NCBI GenBank assembly: GCA_944472155.2
Contig: OX235271.1
Span: forward strand, 44,008,633 to 44,072,632
Length of the DNA stretch: 64,000 nucleotides
Source: Trichobilharzia szidati
Taxonomy: Eukaryota > Platyhelminthes > Trematoda > Strigeidida > Schistosomatidae
Direction: 5' to 3'
A model generated the notes under the pieces. That model did not search any database. It was given only the letters and a program-made list of their open reading frames with translations, and was not told where the DNA came from. The position numbers and the translations under genes were made by a program. How positions within the stretch are numbered: position 1 is the stretch's first letter; each line of letters starts with the position of its first letter. Positions 46,862 through 58,294 of this stretch are shown piece by piece.

Positions 46862-47930
46862 AGGGATACAATCCGAGTTGTTATTGTTGTAGATAGTTAG
46901 AGAAGTAAAAAGAAACATAGAGGGAAAACATTAAGTGATATAATGCTTGTTGTTTCAAATTATTAGATTTCGCCTTCCTTTAGATAGAGCAGCCAGAAGG
47001 CGAGATTACCTACTTTGTTTCCGTTAGTACCCAGATGCCTAGAAACAGATCTTTCAACTACAAGTATATGAGCCGCACTCATCATGTGAAGGCTGATAGT
47101 ACTACCTTATTGCCGAGGCTGAAGCAGGTGGAGCAGGCTATGAAACTAGGACGTACTGACTGAAGGTCCAGTGTTTACGGTAATGATTCACATCTCCCCC
47201 ACTGCGGGATTTTTAGTATATGAACTCAGTAAGCATACTGAACACTGAGTTGTCAGCATTTGAAATCATAACGAAAACAGCATATCAATTTGTACTTTGA
47301 CGTTTAGACCTTCGCAGTAGCAAATTTTGCGAAGTGGCAGTACGCAACGCAACCACCACTGAAATTCATATCTTTCCAGGCGGGTATTCATTCCAAGTTT
47401 ACGACCATTTAACAAAATGTACATTTGATTTTTTTTAGAGAATTGTAATCAATACCAGTGATAAGCATCTTTGTTTGATGTCCAAGACGCTTATGTGCCA
47501 TTACCAGGCGGAAGGCTTGTCATTCAGTACATCAAAAGGATTGTATGACTGTCATATGAATTCAAAGAACAAATGTGGTTATAAGACATAAATCACTGTA
47601 TGAGTAAGATACAAGTTCATATATTTAAGTAAGACAGTGTGGGTGTGCATGTTACCTGTGAACTGGTCACCAAAAGATAACCATGATACCTATATACTTT
47701 TAAATGCTGACGTAGTATGTAGTGTGATAGTGATATGGCGATCGATGTCCAGTCTAGAAATTAACCAATCAGAATTGGTCTATGCAAAATAATAAGGTCA
47801 TAATAATAAACTAATTAACATAACTTTGGTGATTTTTTGAAACCTTTGTTATTGTGTGAATATATTCCTTCCAGCAATCTCGGTGTATTCTCACTTACGT
47901 AGTAGTGAGGATTTTATCCAGTAGACTCAG
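46862..47930. other. Intron sequence, nothing recognised
   Basis: AT-rich. Two donor-like sites near 47648 and 47894 were examined without a convincing exon. Confidence 0.35.
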
Positions 47931-47949
47931 AAAGTCGGTAGCGTGACTG

Positions 47950-48400
47950 ACTGACTGGTTTCAACATAGAACTTTGCACTAATGTGCAGCAGTTCGAGTT
48001 GCCACACTTCACTTAGCGCACAAAGCAAGAGAAAAAAGTAAAAAGAAATGTAAAACAGAAACAGTAAACAGAGATATGAGGCAAAAAGAATAGTAATATG
48101 GAAGAACAACATAGTTTTATTGGGTATTATAAGTCACAAGGAGTGGATACTTCTTCGCCAACCATTTATAACGAGTATTTTGGGCCATATCAACAATTGT
48201 TTCCATTCTTCAATCGATTTTACCATTCCGAGGACCAAAAGCAGGAAGTCTACACCTCCCTATGAGGCTGGCTTAAACCAACTGTTGTGGATTTCATTAA
48301 CTGATGAAGCCATGTTTTGGTTTGACCATTACTAGCTCTTTTCCAACCTGACCCTATGTCATCTAAGGAAGGCAATAGCTAGACATTCGTAACACACATG
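47950..48400 (-). mobile_element. Non-LTR retrotransposon 3' end (family N)
   Basis: Matches 10100-10500 in order: catagaactttgcactaatg, gtcacaaggagtggatac, tgggccatatcaacaattg, ctcttttccaacctgaccct. Degenerate in all frames. Confidence 0.7.
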
Positions 48401-48404
48401 TGTC

Positions 48405-49535
48405 GGAGGCGTACTGGTGATATCCGTGATTACTCTGACAATGCCAGCCAGCGTGCTTTCCTCATCCAACAGCTAATCGAGAAAATACAGCAAATCGGTA
48501 ACTGGTGACTTATAAAAAAGTAACCAGTCACGCTGAAAGAAATTGGTGGAGCAGTAGCTTAAGATGAGTTGCTAGTTGGTTTGAGCATATCATCCCCGGC
48601 CAACGACAATGACGGCAGTAATATATCAGACAGATAGACTAAGTAATACGGCACTGCAAGTAGGTTAAAGTATTTATCTCAAGATGTGGTGGTAACAACT
48701 AAAGCCCTACATAAATCAACAGTTGATAAGACTAGGCTTCCTTCATTTTCTGCATTCTGTATAATACATCTACCATCTGCATAGTTAATTATAATCATAA
48801 TTATACACTTATCAGAGTGATGAAATTACAATATAACACAAAGGGTAGAATGAACACGCTAAACGTTGAACATTTAACACATACATACGTAAATCTACGC
48901 ACACACACTCGCATACATAGAGAGAGAGATTTTGCAACCACACTTCGACATCCATCTATGCGCATGCTTATTTAGATGCCCTTTGATAACCTACTTTAAA
49001 ATTCACACAAAATCAATATATCTTTTCCAAAGATAAGATACAACTAATACGATTACTATACAAATTGGGACATTGTGCATTCTACTCAGCATAGTCAAAT
49101 GGCAATTTGAACATAGTGGAAGAACAATGCGATAAATAAATAAATATCGTATTTAATTTAATTTGTTTGTTCAAAAGATGGGTCACATGTATGTGTATAT
49201 GTACACACCAAAATTCGTTATCTAATAGTGAATGATTGTATTATAACTAAGACTTTGGTTGGAGTTGTGATGTGGACACTTAGATCAATAATTTGTTCAA
49301 ATTTCTACCAAAAAGAAAACAACAAACACAACATGTGATTTTATCATGTTTGTTTTTCTGTTTCTACCTGTGGTAAATTATACATATTCCGTTTTTCATA
49401 CATGAAATGAAACCTAATCACTTAAAAAACAACACAAATTCATTATGTTAGTTTGTTTATCTGTTAAGGTAATTAACAAAAGTCATTAATCAAAGAAGTT
49501 AGAAAAATATTTGTAAATTAGTGGCTAAGGGGAGA
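48405..49535. other. Unique intron stretch
   Basis: AT-rich; GA run at about 48920. Nothing recognised. Confidence 0.35.
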
Positions 49536-49539
49536 GGGG

Positions 49540-49990
49540 GAAATCATCTGAAGACAAGATTAAGATAAGGTAGTCTACTATAAGTGATGACCACTCTGAT
49601 TTTGGTGGACTGGATCACGTGAGAGACCTTAAAGAGATAGAAGAGACAAGAATATGTTGAGTTTAAAAGAAGATGATTTGGACTTCGTGGATGTTTTATG
49701 TCTAATGTCAAACAAACTCGGAGATATACCAGTGAAAACCAACAAGTTGGCATAACAGACAGGCAGTGAAGATGAGGAATTAAAGTGAACATAGAGAAGA
49801 CAGAGGTGATGACGATACTCATCGAACAACAGCGGCAACTACTAATCAAGAAAGGAAGTTTTTTCTTTCACTTATTTAGGCAGCATCGTTTCAAGTATAG
49901 GTGGGATGAATGGTGATGTAAAAGCCACCCGGGATCGGAAAGGCAAAAGAGACATTCGTTTATCTGAAGTCAGTGTGGAAATCTAATGCA
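49540..49990 (+). mobile_element. RTE-clade fragment, degenerate
   Basis: Parallels part of the 59060-59905 copy: a Leu/Lys block over aacatagagaagacagaggt and atgatgacg-like sequence, then ttcacttatttaggcagcat and agaaaggaag. Same order as the region after FADD in the 18.5-19.7 kb copy. Truncated on both sides. Confidence 0.6.
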
Positions 49991-49995
49991 CTCCA

Positions 49996-50097
49996 CTCTA
50001 ATCGTAACCCTTATCCTAACCGTAAACCTAACCCTAGTGCACCCTGATCCTGACCCTAAACCCAATACTTACCTTAACCCTAATCCTAACCTTAACG
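49996..50097. repeat. Degenerate telomere-like (CCCTAA)n tract
   Basis: Many units are CCCTAA or one change away: taacccttatcctaaccgta, aacctaaccctag, gaccctaaaccc, taaccctaatcctaacctta. About 100 bp. It lies directly between an RTE fragment and an inverted family C SINE. Confidence 0.75.
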
Positions 50098-50326
50098 AGC
50101 CATTAACATACTGTCGAAATAGTACTTAAAAACATAATCTGAATGAAATTTCCTGCTTAGCATGAATAGCGTTGATATTTCAGCTATGATAATGACAGGT
50201 ACCGTTAGCCAACGAGTAGCATGCGTTCAAGGTCATTGGAGTGTTCGCAACTCCTGGGACGCCAAGATTAATCTTCAATGCAAATATAGCAGACGTATTA
50301 GATGGTTGGAGGCAATCGGCAGGAAG

Positions 50327-50374
50327 CCTTGGACCTAGGTTTCGTGCTAGTTGCCACTCACATGTCAGCAAGGC
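50327..50374 (-). ncRNA. Hammerhead-like ribozyme with interrupted core (family C)
   Basis: Minus strand: arms GCCTTG and CAAGGC pair fully; GAAA, CCTAGGTC and the GCAC side of helix II are intact. The core is CTGA, four extra bases (CATG), then TGA. This copy is the reverse partner of the intact one 230 bases away. Confidence 0.7.
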
Positions 50375-50602
50375 GTATCTGCAACCTTGAAGGAACTCAT
50401 GTCCCTTCTGAGATTCGAACCCGCGTCACCCAGTGCTGCAGTCAAAGACGTTACCACTGAGCTATTCAGGCTCGCGACTGACCTCCTGTAGGACTGTATT
50501 GGATATTTTTGATTGCACACTAGTCAGTAACTAGTGTAATGCGTCTAGTGACGCGGGTTCGAATCTCAGAAGGGACATGAGTTCCTTCAACGTTGCAGAT
50601 AC

Positions 50603-50647
50603 GCCTTGCTGATGAGTGCCAACTAGCACGAAACCTAGGTCCAAGGC
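50603..50647 (+). ncRNA. Intact hammerhead ribozyme fold (family C)
   Basis: Helix I: GCCTTG (50603-50608) with CAAGGC (50642-50647). Core CTGATGA at 50609-50615. Helix II: GTGC (50616-50619) with GCAC (50626-50629), loop CAACTA. GAAA at 50630-50633. Helix III: A33-T40, C34-G39 and C35-G38 closing a TA loop. The predicted cleavage follows C at 50641 in a GTC triplet. All bases invariant in hammerhead ribozymes are present. The very short helix III resembles the schistosome Smα hammerhead. Confidence 0.85.
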
Positions 50648-51054
50648 TTCCTACCGATTGCCTCCAACCATCTAATACCAACAATTCACAGTGCACCGTA
50701 ATGGCTAGCCACCTAGCATGGTGGCCACATTGCAAACATGACTGGTAGAATTCAGTCTGCACCGAAGATAGGACTAGAAGCATTACACTAGTTACTGACT
50801 AGTGTGCAATCAAAAATAGCAGAAGTATACTCGTTCATAGTCAACACATATGTATTGATAGAAAAGAGACAGTGATGAGATTGGCAAACTTTGGGATTTC
50901 GTTATTATTTTAGACTTAATTGTAAACTTCAAAGTACTCCACTTTTTGTCATGAAACTGGAAAGAGAAAAATTTACAAACAAATTGTCAATTAATGTGAA
51001 ATAGAATTTCTAATATTTTCCCACTGACAGAAAAGTTACTAGTAGAAGTAACTT

Positions 51055-51120
51055 ATGTCAGCTCATGATGAAACTCTCCAACCAATCAAACAAAATCCCT
51101 ACAAAACTAATACTTGAGAA
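51055..51120 (+). mobile_element. Family B SINE tail
   Basis: tcagctcatgatgaaactct and aaaatccctacaaaactaat are the 3' end of family B; nothing of the head remains. Confidence 0.7.
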
Positions 51121-51124
51121 CATT

Positions 51125-51840
51125 TCATTTAGCCTTAGAGAAAACAAACACCGGTTAATACACGCAGAAGAAACAAAATGAAACAATAGAATTTTCCAGT
51201 CTCACATTCATTCTCATCATATAAACCTTTCCCCTGTTCTACTCCACTATACATTTATAACCATTTAAACTATGATATCTTTTAAATAGTGTCATTGATT
51301 ACTTCAAAACACTAGAAAATTAATCACTGAATCATCAACGCATCATTTGAGGAGGAAAAAAATGCAACAGTGTTCTGCCAAATAAATAGAATACGCATAA
51401 AGTAGGGTGGGAAGGTGGGGTGTGAGTGTGCGTGCGTGATAGAAAGAAACACCCACATCTCTTCATCTCCGTTTTCTTCTCTTATGCCTTAAATTCTTAC
51501 GTTTTTTAAAGGGTAAATAACAGATACGATTTCAACGTAAAAGAAAACAAAATAACACAAGAATAGACCACATAGATCACAGCCTAGTTGAAATAGTTCT
51601 CTCTCTCTCTCTATGCATCCATGCATGCTTGCTTTTACACTGATCAAAGAAATATGAGTAATGAGTTAAAAATTTCTTCTAATGAAAGAAATAATTGACC
51701 GAATCAGCTGTGTTGTAAGTCTGCTTATCTATAGCAACGTTTGTAAACCTGTTGTTGTTGTTGTTGCTGACAGCCAAAAATTCTGATTGGATATAAGAAA
51801 TGGTGCGAAAAGAAAGTACACAAACACAAACAACTTTCTC
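51125..51840. other. Intron sequence with simple repeats
   Basis: GT-rich patch near 51420, CT run at 51597-51614, GTT run at about 51750. No exon. Confidence 0.4.
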
Positions 51841-51844
51841 CAAA

Positions 51845-52260
51845 TGTGATTTGATTGGTTGCAAGTTTGATTACTAGCTGACATCATTCAGAGAACCACT
51901 ATCTCAACGTATTTTGGAACTCTTTAACAGTACGCAGCTAGCAAGGCCTTTCCGGTTACAAGGCGAGCTTGCAGACCATTGGGACCCAATTCGATGGCTC
52001 ATGAATTCCGAACTCTGCCAGTTCACTATGCACATAGAACAACCGCTGATGTCTTCGGTGATTAAATGTCCTCCTCTTACCGGACTTGATAAACCCCCTT
52101 GCTGGCTGCAACTTCTCACTACAACTCCAGGTAACTTCCCGTGTAGAGCCAGTTGCTAGCAAGTATCAGATTGATTTTTCAGGTGTTTCAGGAGTTGTCC
52201 AGTACTCCTCAGTTTTCCAGTGTTTTCCTAACTGATTTCAGCTCATGACCGAACCAGTAA
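51845..52260 (-). mobile_element. Family B SINE, minus copy with plus-strand echo
   Basis: catcattcagagaaccac, aacagtacgcagc and ttccggttacaaggcgagct are the antisense head and hammerhead region, largely degraded. The end (52190-52255: ttgtccagtactcctcag, tttcagctcatgac) is in the plus orientation. Confidence 0.65.
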
Positions 52261-52264
52261 CAAA

Positions 52265-53130
52265 TAACTTAGTCCAATGTCTTTGGAATATTTATTACAA
52301 GCGATAAACAAAGTTGTAAACATTTTCCCCTCCCCTTTCTATCATCTTATTTATTTATTTATTTATTTTATAACCTTTTGATGAGTGATAAACGAAATGG
52401 GATCCATTTCCAACTTAAATACGAATTGTATACGTAAGTGTAAGTGTTATGTGATAGATGAATCTTGGCAAGCTCTCTGCATTCCTATATTTTTATACAA
52501 GTGTGTGAGTATGTGTGTATGTGTGTGGGGGGTGGGTGGGTGGGTATTTACGTTATAAGCTCTACTATATCTGTAAAAATAGTGATAGTAAAATTATGTC
52601 TGTCTGCCTATATAGGTGGTGGTAGGTGGGTAGGTGAAGGTGAGTGACTGAGTAAGAGTAAGTATGCAGTACACATCTGATTATATAATTAATTAATTAA
52701 TTACCTACTCATATAACCTACCGAGTTCTATTATAAACCTACACAACTAGAATCGCATAAAGAATAAAATTAATTCACACTGTGAATCCTAAATAGTTGT
52801 GTACAGCATACAGACACACACACACACATGTATATATGCATATGCATGTGCGTGTATGCCCTGTGTTTACGTATTTGGCATAATTCATGAAAATTTAACT
52901 ACGGCATAAATGAAAGAAAATAGAAATACACAATTACACTCGAAAAAGGATATAAGACGCTTTTTAAAAGAAAATACAACTTTTAACTGTCCGGGATTAA
53001 GATTAAAAAATTCATGATTTTGAAATCCAGTGGTTGATTGACAAACCTGCTCGAAACATAAAGTGAAAGTCCTGGCTAAGATCCTGGATGTGCATATGCC
53101 TGGAGAATCTCAAACAGGAGGAATTTCACA
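52265..53130. other. Intron sequence rich in simple repeats
   Basis: A TTTA run at about 52344-52370, GT/GGGT runs at 52500-52545, a GGTA-type run near 52620, and ATTA at 52690. Nothing else recognised. Confidence 0.45.
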
Positions 53131-53133
53131 ACT

Positions 53134-53250
53134 GTTTAGATCCCTCTTTACCAGTCTTATTACTGGCTTAGCGAGGCAAAGGAGTGCATCTGCCAGGGAT
53201 CGAACCCCGAACTACTTGCGTAGTTGACGAGCATTCTACCGCTGTGTAGT
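53134..53250 (-). mobile_element. tRNA-related SINE family A, head part
   Basis: tttaccagtcttattactgg and ctgccagggatcgaaccccg: the body start plus tRNA-like head. The tail is missing. Confidence 0.8.
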
Positions 53251-53384
53251 TGAGTCAAACATTTGGAAATTACAATAAATAACACAATCAAGTGAAATAC
53301 GTCGTTGTAAACAATCTACAGTAAACAACGAGTTGCACAAGTTGGGTGATATAAAGAAATCTGGAATAATTAACTACTACTTCA

Positions 53385-53880
53385 GGATTTTATCAGGAAC
53401 TGACATCGGTTAATGGACCATTGGAAAACCTCGGAGCACTAGACATCATTTCCTTCCTAGTTCGAGGCTCTTCGTTAGTGCGCACAGACCGCCAGGGTTC
53501 GAACCCAAGACCCTCCGGTTACAAGGCGAGGTTGTAGACCATTAAGTCATTGGGACCCAATCCAATGGCCAAACCATCAATTCCAATCTCTGCCAATTTA
53601 CGATTTGCAGTGACTGGCGCTAGTCTATGTCATCGGTGCTGAGTATTTGTCCTCACACCCGACCTGCTGTAACCCACTGGTCATGACTTCCCACTAGAAC
53701 TCAGGTAACTACCTACCTGAATAGGGCTAGTCACTAGTGAGCTTTAGATTGATATCCAAATGTTCGTCTGCAGGGATTTGATTGGTTCCAGGATTTCAAC
53801 ATAAAGTGACATCGGTTAGAGAAACATTAGAAAACTTGGGAGTACTGGACAGGCACTGGACTACTACTTCATCCGCTTAG
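53385..53880 (-). mobile_element. Family B SINE with extended flank
   Basis: Antisense copy with tRNA-like head (ggttcgaacccaagaccct, accattaagtcattgggac on the plus strand). The hammerhead block is decayed (gaggctcttcgttagtgcgc). The downstream flank matches that at 36060-36200. A second start lies at 53760-53880 (tgttcgtctgcagggatttg, ttagagaaacattag). Confidence 0.75.
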
Positions 53881-54119
53881 TCAAGTGCATTAGCATAATG
53901 TGAATCTGTGGTCGGCTAACTACAATTAAAACTAAGGTTAAAAATCTGCAGAAAAGTTGACAAACTGTTTATCAACTACACACGCGCAGTTTTCCACAAT
54001 GAATAACACATCCCTTAGTTGAAGATAGTAATGGGTAGGTCCTATTAAAAAATCTTCGATCAAAAGTTACAATAAATTACAGACAAATAAATAATACCGA
54101 GAAAAGTTAAGGTACAATT

Positions 54120-54545
54120 ATTATTATTATTCCCCTTGGGTCCCAAACGGGACATGGGACCTCAACGGCACATCTACATTTCATCTTGTCCTCTGAAATC
54201 CTCTTTATTTGTCTCTTACAATCGCCCGCAGGCCTTCATCTCCTCCTGGTACGATCTCCTCCATATCACCCTAGAACATACGCTCAACTCATTGTTTCCC
54301 ATTCGGGTTCCACTCGAACGGTGGCGTAAGACGTAACGTTACTCAACGGTTTCCTCAGCGTGTAACGAATCCACATGCATTTCCTTCAGTATATTTGTTA
54401 GGCAATAGATTCTTAACTAGTTCGTTCCCAGAGTTGCTTGTTGTTAATTCTTTCTGACCATCTGATCAATCTTCAGCATCGAGACAGAGAAGACAGCTGT
54501 TGATATAAGTTTCCAAGCTATCGGCAATGCTTTTAGTGACATGCC
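54120..54545 (-). mobile_element. RTE-clade 3' end, degenerate
   Basis: The antisense tail begins with ttattattattcccc and runs through atctcctcctggtacgatct, ctccatatcaccctag and gtttcctcagcgtgtaacg, the same order as 18545-18900. Frames are broken. Confidence 0.7.
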
Positions 54546-54665
54546 AAGTTTGAACTCCTACTTAGTTTATTAGCCAGTCATAAGCTCAGGACAAAGAGGG
54601 AAGGTATGGCGGGGGGCTAGTGACACTACCCAGTGAAATCAATCCAATTGCTACAGAAATTTCAA
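54540..54665 (+). mobile_element. Family A SINE, strongly diverged
   Basis: Body traces only: aactcctacttag, agccagtcataag, caaagagggaaggtatggcg, gctacagaaatttcaa. Confidence 0.45.
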
Positions 54666-54867
54666 ACCACAGAAAAAAATATGCAAAATAAACTCATTCT
54701 CTGCTAGAATCGATGAGATGAAGTGATATGGACTGGTGAAGGTCTTCAAGGAACTAGTCAATCGATGTGTTTTCTTTCGATGAAAGTAAAAATGAGCATG
54801 GGAACATGGAATGCCTATACGATATTCGAAGCTGGGAAGACTGCTCAGGTTACAAAAGAGGTATAAT

Positions 54868-55010
54868 TTTTCAAGTATTGGTTTTGTAGGGATTTTCTTT
54901 GATTGGATGGAGGATTTCGTCATGATCTGACATCAGTTAGAGAACCAGTGGAAAACCTGCAGGGAGTAGTGGACAGCTGTTTCGTCCTCCCAGGTTTTAC
55001 AAAACAGGTA
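54868..55010 (-). mobile_element. Family B SINE, 3' part with rearranged hammerhead
   Basis: ttggttttgtagggattttc, gaggatttcgtcatgatctg, ttagagaaccagtggaaaac, then acagctgtttcgtcctccca: after the GAAA block it jumps back into the body (caggtttt). Helix II is lost. Confidence 0.7.
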
Positions 55011-55168
55011 TAACTTTAGTGCATTTATATTGGACGAATTGGCAAGAATCATATCACATACAAAAAGGACAGTCAACCCACAATAAAATCTACATACATA
55101 TACAACTACAAATGCAAACACAAATATACATATACGCTAAATAACGATAATAAACTGAACAGTATTAC

Positions 55169-55267
55169 CTTTCTCCTTTTCTTCCACAGATCAGCGATTG
55201 GGAGCGGAAGACGATCCCACTGTTGACGGATATTTTTACACAGATCATCGGGATCGTATACGGCCGA
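55169..55267 (-). CDS. Internal exon 3 of the large minus-strand gene (33 codons)
   Basis: This is a 99-bp exon, phase 0 at both ends, with a good acceptor (CTTCTTTTCAG, right side) and donor GTAATA (left side). It opens SAVYDPDDLCKN, passes through a Trp-Asp-Arg motif and closes LPLPIADLWKKRRK, ending in a basic cluster. Tryptophans in amphipathic helices are typical of spectrin-type helices, but one short exon cannot establish that. A degenerate SINE fragment lies just left, at about 54868-55010. Confidence 0.72.
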
Positions 55268-55289
55268 CTGAAAAGAAGGCGAATCAAAC

Positions 55290-57730
55290 ACAGAAACAAA
55301 AAAATGAGGGAATATAATTTTTCATGACCATTTTTTATACTTGGGAGACACATACAATGACAAATGTTTACTATAAATATGCCAAGAATTCTGAACAGGT
55401 TTTTGAAAGTGATTCTTAATAAACATCGATCTTAGTCAAACACGCGCGCGTTGTTTATTTACCTTCAATTCTGGTCATTTTTACTACGAATCATTATAAA
55501 CTTAAGATGGGCACTGAAAAACAGAACTTTGTGTGTGTGCTAATTGGCCACTCGCAACCAAACTTCATCCAAACAACCACAGCTGATCATAAACGAAAGT
55601 AGGTAGTTTCTTCATTGAAAAGCATTATGGTAATTGAATTGGAAACAAAGGAATCTATATGCTACGTTCACTTATCCATATACTAACAAAGCTGAAATAG
55701 GCTTAGATTAGCATATCTATACTTATAATAAAATGTGAAGATTGACGCTTGTTACTTTTTTTTTAATGTAAAGCAATAAATGAATACCGAAGCATAGCAG
55801 AAAATAGTCAAGAGAGAATTTAGGTTAAAAGAAAAGAGCAGCGTCTGAGAACAAATGAATAAAGTTCAAATCTTAAAAAGACAAAGTCAAGATGTGTACG
55901 GTTAAATAGTCAGAAAATATGTCTATTCAGTGTTGCATGTGCTCAAAAACTCAAAGATGTGATAAGCCTAGTGTAAAACCAAAGCTACACAGTTTTATCG
56001 TAAACAAAATCAAATTTCTCTTAAGGCTTTAAAGAATTTTCGTCTTTATGATACTGAAGTTTGAATGTTTTCTTCTGCAAAAACAAAGCGGTTTCTTTCT
56101 TAATAATAAAGTTTAAGCAGAAAACCCAATGGATGAGACTGAACTTCGACCCTTCTCCATGCCTTAAGCTGAAATAATAGTAAATATAATAAATTCTAAC
56201 TTGATCGATGGTAAACAAAGTATTGTCAAGATTAAAATAATGCAACAAGTCAAAAATTAGTGGGACTTCAACTTTTATGTTAGACTTCTGTGAAAGACAT
56301 TTAGAAGTTGCATTAATACCCTTTTTGTTTATCTCAAAGGATGACTTCTTCATGAGCTAATATAAGTAAAAGGACCACTGAGAACAAATGCCATGTGCTC
56401 CATTGGTTTTCAACAGTTATCTTGTAACAACAGAAGGCAAGACACGGGAGTCAAGGTAGATTTTTCATTTATCAAACCACTGTTTATATATCTACAGTTT
56501 ATATTCGTTAACCAATCACTGAGTGTGTGATTTCAGTTTTCATCAAATGACATGAAATAGAGTGTTCAAATATACATAGTATTCTGTTGCCAATGCAGTA
56601 TTGAACTGTGGGAATCTGTGAGAATAACATTCCGTTGGCACACATTGTCTGTATCACACTACCACAATCTAACTGATGAAGCTTCGGGACAAAATCCACC
56701 TTGAAACTACGACGTTATAACACTGGACATTCTGAACCAACTAAAATAATCATGAAGTCTTAACTGACGATATCATCTAGGCAATGGAATATTTCGACCA
56801 ATGAATATTATTATTATTATCGTAAACCAGAATATTAAGGATGACGTTGAAAACTATGAGATTCAACATGGTTTCCCCGATCTCCTTTGTCCTTGTGATT
56901 CAATCAAACTTTGAATAATGTAAAAATCTAAGAACTAAGACACTATGTTGCATCTACTTCTTTTGCAATCAGTATCAACACAGACAATCATATCCCACAC
57001 TTTTTCACATAAAATTAGTTGTTTTATCGAAATTGATTTTATTTTCTCAGTCTCATTTCAAGTATTAATCAAGAAATACCATTCTCCACAGTAAGATTCT
57101 TAAGCGTTTGCTATTATTTATTATTTTATACTTGGTTTCCTTATTTAAATAAGTGTACCATTTCATCATTCAATGTTCAATCATTAAGTATTGACTAATT
57201 TTGTACACGAAATTTAAATATGACTACTTGGTTGTTGTTTTTTTTTCAAAATAATAATGAATGCTACGAATGATATAATATAATATACATATCAGTTCAA
57301 TATTAATTCCTGAGGTGTGAGAATAATACAAACAATCCTTTTAAAAGCATGTAATAAACGCCTATGAAACTGTGTTATGAGACGTTAAGAGTCAGATGGC
57401 AGGAAGACCTAATTTCACTGAAATTACTTCCTTGCTAGTAATAATCATCAAACAAAGTGCACTTATGAGTCTGAAGCAGAAAACATTTCTTTTCTGAGAT
57501 ACTTCAGCCTAGCTCATCCACTGCTAAAGTCAAAGAGTTCACCACTTAAGTTGAAAGATTTATGTAAGAACAATGCTTAACATCCTGCACTAAAAAGAAT
57601 GCAAAAAAAGTTGTGTAACTCGACCCGGTGTGTAAACGTTCAGTATTCAATCAACAGACTAAAACCAGCACTCACATATAAATATTACAGTTTATCCAGA
57701 AAGGAAAAAAACGGCTAGTTTATATTTTCT
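55290..57730. other. Long unique intron stretch right of exon 3
   Basis: AT-rich. Minus-strand open stretches at 56021-56353 and 56508-56699 lack splice-bounded support or motifs. No repeat family recognised. Confidence 0.35.
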
Positions 57731-57734
57731 ATAG

Positions 57735-58290
57735 TTGGTTTGTAAGGATTAGTTTTGTTTACACGAGTTGATCACGGATTGATATCAGTTAGAGGACCAT
57801 TGAAAACCAGCGAGTACGGGACAGCTGTGTCATCCTAGTTCGGGAATCATCGGCAGTACGCACCCACTGGGATTCGAACCCAGGACCTTCCGGTTACAGG
57901 GCAAAATCGGCTTCATTACATACCAACTACAGATGCTCGCTAGTGACTTGCTACAGGATGGAGTTTCCTGGAGTTCTAGTGAGAAGTCGTGACCAGTGAC
58001 GTCCATCCAGATGTCACGTGTGGGGATGGATGTCCCACCGACGACTTTGGTTGGGGTCGCGCTCAATCACGAATTGGTAGAAGTTAGAATTCATGGGCTG
58101 GCCATTGGGTCGACTCCCAGTGGCTGAATTGTATACGAGCTTGCCTTGTAACCGGAAGGTCCTGGGTTCGAACCCTGGCGATGGGTGCGTACTGCCGGTG
58201 ACTCCCAAACTAGGATGAAACAGCTGTCCAGTACTCCAGTGCTGGTTTTCAATGGTTCTCTAACTCATATCAATCCGTGATCAACTAGTT
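57735..58290. mobile_element. Inverted pair of family B SINEs
   Basis: The minus copy 57735-57905 ends in the B box (gattcgaacccagg) of its head. The plus copy 58120-58290 has a complete head (cagtggctgaattgtatacg as A box, ggttcgaaccc as B box), hammerhead block and tail. About 215 bases of family B flank lie between. Confidence 0.85.
58189..58234 (+). ncRNA. Hammerhead-like ribozyme, degenerate core (family B)
   Basis: Arms GTACTG and CAGTAC pair fully. The core is CCGGTGA (expected CTGATGA), helix II CTCC...GGAT, then GAAA and CAGCTGTC. Two core changes should abolish activity. Confidence 0.55.
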
Positions 58291-58294
58291 TATG

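Larger units (their letters stand above)
50185..50820. mobile_element. Inverted dimer of tRNA-derived SINE family C
   Basis: The minus copy at about 50290-50500 has a tRNA-like head (minus strand: TAGCTCAGTGGTAACGTC as A box, GGGTTCGAATC as B box). A plus copy from about 50548 starts at the same B box and runs to the ccgattgcctccaaccatct end. Arms 50299-50430 and 50545-50680 are reverse complements with few differences. An outer pair, about 50517-50552 and 50778-50814, flanks the plus copy (attacactagttactgac against gtcagtaactagtgtaat). Confidence 0.88.

Noticed and set aside
47880..47945. Strong GTAAGT donor on the minus strand near 47894
   Set aside because: The only acceptor gives a very short exon whose phase does not match exon 3; it also borders a repeat.
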